From positions 1 through 19,175 of the forward strand of contig RFNL01000231.1 in NCBI GenBank assembly GCA_009927195.1: a stretch of 19,175 nucleotides of DNA, in the 5' to 3' direction. Below, one piece after another: positions 15,077 through 19,175 of the stretch. The position numbers and the translations under genes were made by a program. The stretch's first letter is position 1, and each line of letters opens with the position of its first letter. Source of the stretch: Betaproteobacteria bacterium. Its GTDB lineage: Bacteria; Pseudomonadota; Gammaproteobacteria; Burkholderiales; Burkholderiaceae_C. Under the pieces are notes generated by a model, which did not search any database, was not told the DNA's origin, and saw nothing but the letters and a program-made list of their open reading frames with translations.

Positions 15077-15636
15077 AACTGCTGCTGGACTTCTTTCCCA
15101 TCCTGTTGTTTTTCGGGGCTTTTAAATTTTGGGGAATTTTTGTCGCCACCTCGGTGGCCATCATGGCCACCCTGGTTCAGTTGGGATGGATGCGATTTCG
15201 CACGGGCCGCACCGAGCCCATGCAATGGCTGAGTTTGGCGGTGATTGTGGTGTTTGGCGGTGCCACGCTGGTGGCCCAAGACGAAACCTTCATCAAATGG
15301 AAGCCCACGGTCTTGTACTGGGCCATGGGAGGTGCCTTGATCATTGGGCAGGTGTTTTTTCGCCGCAATTGGCTGCAAAGCCTGATGAAAGGCCAAATGA
15401 CATTGCCGGACCATGCCTGGCGGGTCATGCTGTGGAGTTGGTGTGGGTTTTTTGCCTTCATGGGTGTGATCAACCTCTGGGTGGCTTACCACTTTGACAC
15501 GGACACCTGGGTGAATTTCAAGTTATTCGGCGGCATGGGATTGATGCTGGTGTTTGTACTGCTCCAAGCCGTTTATTTGGGACGCCAGATGCCAGCCGAG
15601 GACGACGCAACAGCCTCACCGGAGTCCAAAACATGA
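15073..15636 (+). CDS. yciB: Inner-membrane septation protein A (YciB / IspZ family)
   Basis: A 187-residue integral membrane protein beginning MKLLLDFFPILLFFGAFKFW, the characteristic YciB start. Hydrophobic segments lie near 8-33, 51-68, 80-95, 118-137 and 150-170, with family blocks KWKPTVLYWAMGGAL (76-90) and FFRRNWLQSLMKGQMTLP (95-112). The family is tied to cell-envelope integrity and septation, with interactions among envelope and division proteins; a biochemical activity is not established. The frame is open further upstream, but the ATG at 15073 is chosen because it overlaps the msrB stop as ATGA and starts the conserved protein. It overlaps the bolA-family gene at its end by 4 bases. 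Confidence 0.95.
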   Translation: MKLLLDFFPILLFFGAFKFWGIFVATSVAIMATLVQLGWMRFRTGRTEPMQWLSLAVIVVFGGATLVAQDETFIKWKPTVLYWAMGGALIIGQVFFRRNWLQSLMKGQMTLPDHAWRVMLWSWCGFFAFMGVINLWVAYHFDTDTWVNFKLFGGMGLMLVFVLLQAVYLGRQMPAEDDATASPESKT

Positions 15637-15908
15637 CAACGCAGGCTGCCGACTTGCATCTGCGCCTGAGCGAACGGCTACAGCCTTTCCAACTCGAAGT
15701 GCTGGATGAAAGCGCGGACCATGCCGGCCATGTGGGGGCCAATGACGCAGGGCGTGGTACCCATTTTCGGGTTCGCATTGGGAGTGTGCTTTTCCATGGC
15801 TTGACCAGGGTCAAGCGCCATCGCCTTGTGTATGATGCGTTGCATGACTTCATCGACCAAGGCCTGCATGCCTTGGCCATCGAAATCGTCGACCCGCCCT
15901 CAGATTGA
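15633..15908 (+). CDS. BolA family protein
   Basis: A 91-residue BolA-fold protein. THFRVRIGSVLFHGLTRVKR (43-62) followed by HRLVYDAL (63-70) is the conserved core, including the histidine and the VY pair shared by BolA proteins. BolA proteins bind [2Fe-2S] clusters together with monothiol glutaredoxins and take part in iron-sulfur traffic or stress and morphology control. It overlaps yciB by 4 bases (ATGA), closing a chain of three such overlaps. Which BolA subgroup it belongs to cannot be decided here, so no symbol is given. Confidence 0.92.
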   Translation: MTTQAADLHLRLSERLQPFQLEVLDESADHAGHVGANDAGRGTHFRVRIGSVLFHGLTRVKRHRLVYDALHDFIDQGLHALAIEIVDPPSD

Positions 15909-15948
15909 GCGGGCCTTCCCCAAATCTTCAGCCTGTGAGCTTTTTCCC

Positions 15949-16734
15949 ATGAAACAACCGTTGTTCCGGTCTTTGTTGGCCGCATGTGCCCTGAGTGGCT
16001 TGAGCGTGGCCCTGTGGGCCCAAAACCTGGCCATCGTCAATGGCAAAGCCGTGCCCAAAGCCCGCGCTGAAGTCTTGGCCGAACAGTTGGCCAAGTCTGG
16101 CCGGCCCGTCACGCCGGAGTTGGAAGCGCAAATCAAAGAAGAGGTGATCAATCGCGAAATTTTCATGCAAGAAGCCATGCGGCGCGGTTTGGATGCATCT
16201 GACGATTACAAAAACCAATTGGAGTTGGCCCGTCAATCCATTTTGATCCGTGAACTGTTCAACGACCAACAAAACAAAGACAAAGTGACCGATGCCGATG
16301 TCAAGGCCGAATATGACAAGTTCGTGGCGACCAATGCAGGCAAAGAATACCGCGCACGCCACATCTTGGTGGAAAAAGAAGAACAAGCCAAGGCCATCGT
16401 GGCGAGTTTGAAAAAAGGTTCCAAATTTGAAGATCTGGCCAAAAAACAGTCCAAAGACCCTGGTTCAGGGGCCAATGGGGGCGATTTGGATTGGGCCGGT
16501 GCTGGCAATTACGTGAAAGAATTCTCTGATGCCATGGTCGCCTTGAAGAAAGGCCAGTTGACCGAAAAGCCGGTCAAAACGCAGTTTGGCTGGCATGTCA
16601 TCCGCTTGGACGATGTGCGTGAAGCCCAATTACCCAAATTCGAAGAAGTCAAACCCCAAATTTCGCAGCAAATGTTGCAACAAAAAATGGGGCAGTTCCA
16701 ACAAGAGTTGCGCGCCAAAGCCAAGATCGAATAA
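15949..16734 (+). CDS. Secreted parvulin-type peptidyl-prolyl cis-trans isomerase (Par27/SurA/PrsA-like)
   Basis: A 261-residue protein. The N-terminus MKQPLFRSLLAACALSGLSV is an export signal with likely cleavage near residue 24; LAAC at 10-13 resembles a lipobox but leaves too short a hydrophobic core, so a soluble periplasmic protein is favoured. Residues about 25-130 form a helical SurA-N-like chaperone region. The parvulin domain covers about 134-225, with RARHILVEKEEQAKAI, SKDPGSGANGGDLDW and TQFGWHVIRLDDV. A helical tail rich in Gln and Lys follows. It resembles Par27 of Bordetella in length and layout; such proteins assist folding of outer-membrane and secreted proteins. The start at 15949 is taken from the signal peptide; the ORF is open upstream to 15826 in a frame overlapping bolA. 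Confidence 0.9.
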   Translation: MKQPLFRSLLAACALSGLSVALWAQNLAIVNGKAVPKARAEVLAEQLAKSGRPVTPELEAQIKEEVINREIFMQEAMRRGLDASDDYKNQLELARQSILIRELFNDQQNKDKVTDADVKAEYDKFVATNAGKEYRARHILVEKEEQAKAIVASLKKGSKFEDLAKKQSKDPGSGANGGDLDWAGAGNYVKEFSDAMVALKKGQLTEKPVKTQFGWHVIRLDDVREAQLPKFEEVKPQISQQMLQQKMGQFQQELRAKAKIE

Positions 16735-16742
16735 TTGGCCGA

Positions 16743-19175
16743 TCAGCCCACCCAACGGCGTGCGTTGACCCATATCTGCATCCAAGGGCTGGACTGATTC
16801 ACATCGGCAGGACACCAACTCATTTGGAGGTTGCGAAACACCCGCTCGGGGTGGGGCATCATGGCGGTGAAACGGCCATCCGCCGTGGTGACAGCGGTCA
16901 GACCTGCTGGGCTGCCGTTGGGGTTTTGCGGATAACGCTCGGTGGGCTGGCCTTGCGCGTCGACGAAACGCATGGCCTGATGCACTTGGGTCAAATCACC
17001 TCGCAAGGCAAAGTTGGCATAACCTTCCCCATGAGAGACCGCAATTGGTAAACGCCATCCGGCCATGCCTTGAAAAAACAAACTCGGGGAATCGAGCACT
17101 TCCACCTGTGACAAACGGGCTTCAAAGCGTTCACTTTGGTTGGTGGTAAAGCGCGGCCAATGCGCTGCCCCCGGAATCAAATCGGCCAAGGCGGCCATCA
17201 TTTGGCAACCATTGCACACCCCCAAACCAAAGCGATCGGTGTTTTGCATGAAGGCCTGGAATTGATCGGCCAGCATGGGGTTGAAGGCAATGCTGCGCGC
17301 CCATCCCACGCCAGCGCCCAAGGTGTCGCCATAGCTGAAACCACCACAAGCCACAAAACCGGCAAATGATGATAACTTTACGCGGCCTTGCTGCAGGTCG
17401 GTCATGTGGACATCGAAGGCCTCAAATCCAGCAGCATCAAAGGCATAGGCCATCTCCAGGTGGGAGTTGACCCCTTGTTCGCGCAGCACAGCCACCTTGG
17501 GGCGCGACACATTCAACATGGGCGCTGCGCTGCTCGGCTGGGCTGGATGGGGCACATGCCAATGCAAGGCGCTGGGTTGGGTGATGGCCGCATGCTCGGC
17601 ATCGGCACCCTCGGGGTTGTCTCGCTCACGGCAAATTTTCCAACTGACCGCATCCCAGGCGAGCATGAGGTCGCCGATTTTGGCGTTGAAAATTTCTTTG
17701 GCATCGCGCCAAATGCTGATCTCGCCCTTACCGCGTGGCAGGACGGCATGGTCTGGCCGGGTTTTGCCAATCACATGGCTGTGCAGCGACAAGCCGTGGC
17801 TGCGCAGGACGCCCATCACGCGATCGCGATCTGCGGTGCGCACCTGAATGACCACGCCCAACTCCTCGTTGAACAGGGCTTGCAAACTGCGCTCATGGCG
17901 GCGCGCACCCACCTGGGACGACCAATTTTTGCTGTCACCGTGATCGGCCCGGCTGTCGGCAATGCCGTCTCCCTCAGTGACCAGCAAATCGATGTTCAAG
18001 GCCACACCCACCTGGCCGGCAAATGCCATTTCAGCCACGGTGGCGAACAAACCACCGTCGCTGCGATCATGGTAAGCCAACACCAGGGATTGGGCGCGCA
18101 ATGCGTGCAAAGCAGCGGCCAAGGCCCGTAAATCGTGCGCTTGGTCAAGGTCTGGGGTGACGTCGCCCGGTTGGTCCAACACCTGGGCCAACACGCTGCC
18201 GGCCATGCGACATTTCCCGCGGCCCAGGTCGATCAGTATCAAACTGGTATCTGCATCTTGGGCGTTCAATTGCGGGGTCCAACTGCCGCGCACATCTTCC
18301 AGGCTCACAAACGCCGAAATGATCAAGCTCACCGGCGAGACCACCTTGTGGGCCTGACCCTGGTCGTGCCATTGCGTGCGCATGGACAAGCTGTCTTTGC
18401 CCACGGGAATGGAAATGCCCAGTTGCGGGCAAAGCGCCATGGCCACTGCTTGCACGCTGTGATATAGCGCCGCATCTTCGCCCGCTTCACCACACGCCGC
18501 CATCCAATTGGCAGACAGTTTCACTTTCTCCAGCGTCATGGGGGCGGCCATCAGATTGGTCAGCGCCTCGGCCACGGCCATGCGAGCCGCCGCAGGGGCA
18601 TTCAAACTGGCCAAGGGGCTGCGTTCGCCCATGGCCATCGCCTCACCGGCAAAACCCTGGTAGTCGGCCAAGGTGATGGCGCAATCGGCCACCGGCACTT
18701 GCCAGGGGCCCACCATTTGATCGCGGTGGGTCAGGCCCGATACCGTGCGGTCGCCAATGGTGATCAAAAACCGCTTGGAAGCCACCGTCGGGTGGCTGAG
18801 CACCTTGATCACCGCATCGGTCAGGGTCAAATCATCCAGGGACAGCGGGTTGCCTTGCCAAACTCGGGATAGCACATCGCGGTGCATTTTGGGGGGCTTG
18901 CCCAGCAAAACATTGAGGGGCATGTCCACTGGGGCTTGACCACGGGTTTGGCCCAGGGTCAACTGGCCATCATCGGTGGCCACGCCCACCACCGCCAACG
19001 GACAACGCTCGCGCGCGCACAAGGCGCTGAAAGTTTCCAAAGCATCCGGCGAGAGGGCCAACACATATCGCTCCTGGCTCTCGTTACACCAAATTTCCCG
19101 CGGCGACAGGCCGCTTTCCTCCAGCGGGATGCACGACAAGTCCATGCGGGCACCACAGCCCGCATCGTTGACCAA
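16743..19175 (-). CDS. purL: Phosphoribosylformylglycinamidine synthase, C-terminal part (5' end outside window)
   Basis: The frame is open from the right edge to a stop at 16743, 810 residues of the large single-chain PurL of proteobacteria (about 1,300 residues whole), so roughly the first 500 are missing. The visible part holds the second half of the synthase region, including GKDSLSMRTQW and the AIRS-like C-terminal domain, and then the glutaminase domain from about residue 555 (KVAVLREQGVNSHLEMAYAF). Catalytic Cys654 is in GVCNGCQMM, with His775 and Glu777 in MPHPERVF. It converts FGAR, ATP and glutamine to FGAM in purine synthesis. It converges with the isomerase gene, with 8 bases between stop codons and no clear terminator. 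Confidence 0.97.
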   Translation of the reverse strand: MVNDAGCGARMDLSCIPLEESGLSPREIWCNESQERYVLALSPDALETFSALCARERCPLAVVGVATDDGQLTLGQTRGQAPVDMPLNVLLGKPPKMHRDVLSRVWQGNPLSLDDLTLTDAVIKVLSHPTVASKRFLITIGDRTVSGLTHRDQMVGPWQVPVADCAITLADYQGFAGEAMAMGERSPLASLNAPAAARMAVAEALTNLMAAPMTLEKVKLSANWMAACGEAGEDAALYHSVQAVAMALCPQLGISIPVGKDSLSMRTQWHDQGQAHKVVSPVSLIISAFVSLEDVRGSWTPQLNAQDADTSLILIDLGRGKCRMAGSVLAQVLDQPGDVTPDLDQAHDLRALAAALHALRAQSLVLAYHDRSDGGLFATVAEMAFAGQVGVALNIDLLVTEGDGIADSRADHGDSKNWSSQVGARRHERSLQALFNEELGVVIQVRTADRDRVMGVLRSHGLSLHSHVIGKTRPDHAVLPRGKGEISIWRDAKEIFNAKIGDLMLAWDAVSWKICRERDNPEGADAEHAAITQPSALHWHVPHPAQPSSAAPMLNVSRPKVAVLREQGVNSHLEMAYAFDAAGFEAFDVHMTDLQQGRVKLSSFAGFVACGGFSYGDTLGAGVGWARSIAFNPMLADQFQAFMQNTDRFGLGVCNGCQMMAALADLIPGAAHWPRFTTNQSERFEARLSQVEVLDSPSLFFQGMAGWRLPIAVSHGEGYANFALRGDLTQVHQAMRFVDAQGQPTERYPQNPNGSPAGLTAVTTADGRFTAMMPHPERVFRNLQMSWCPADVNQSSPWMQIWVNARRWVG

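Noticed and set aside
16725..16760. A terminator between the converging isomerase and purL genes
   Set aside because: Only a short imperfect CCAA/TTGG pairing is visible, with no adequate stem or T-run in the 8-base gap.
1..19175. Search for tRNA or rRNA genes, CRISPR repeats, insertion sequences, integrases and long direct repeats
   Set aside because: None seen by eye; gene content and spacing look like ordinary chromosome throughout.

Overview
The window reads as chromosomal DNA from a betaproteobacterium, most likely Burkholderiales and plausibly Comamonadaceae. This rests on protein style, moderately high GC, and the order selO-msrB-yciB-bolA-parvulin facing purL. It is inference from memory of families, not a database result. 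I see no rRNA, tRNA, CRISPR array, insertion sequence, integrase or phage gene. No stretch longer than about 150 bases lacks a gene.

Left block (1-12980, all minus strand, so transcription runs right to left). Twelve genes look like one catabolic programme for an organic acid. In transcription order they are: an acyl-CoA ligase (12980-11350, broken by one frameshift); a five-gene branched-chain-amino-acid-type ABC importer livK-livH-livM-livG-livF (11249-6191); a short gap holding a perfect 24-base palindrome (6144-6167); then a second run of a fused enoyl-CoA hydratase/3-hydroxyacyl-CoA dehydrogenase, a thiolase, a short-chain dehydrogenase (broken by one frameshift), a PaaI-type thioesterase, a CurA-type NADPH reductase and a glutathione S-transferase that runs off the left edge. 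The reading is import of a carboxylate, CoA activation, beta-oxidation, then side reactions. No acyl-CoA dehydrogenase is in view and the substrate cannot be told from the sequence.

Middle. Positions 12981-13130 separate the minus-strand block from a plus-strand housekeeping run and hold two overlapping inverted repeats.

Right block. selO, msrB, yciB and a bolA-family gene (13131-15908, plus) are joined by three consecutive 4-base ATGA stop/start overlaps, which suggests translational coupling. A secreted parvulin-type peptidyl-prolyl isomerase follows after 40 bases. It converges with the 3' part of purL (minus strand, running off the right edge), with 8 bases between the two stop codons.

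Most worth a second look: (1) the importer's two ATPases carry deviations that should fall in the same composite ATP site, predicting one degenerate and one normal site; (2) the ligase and dehydrogenase frameshifts are alike, each the loss of one base at a glycine GG/G junction, so either the assembly has matching errors or the pathway is decaying; (3) the 24-base palindrome at the head of the beta-oxidation half, a good candidate operator; (4) the pathway as a whole, with its unknown substrate.
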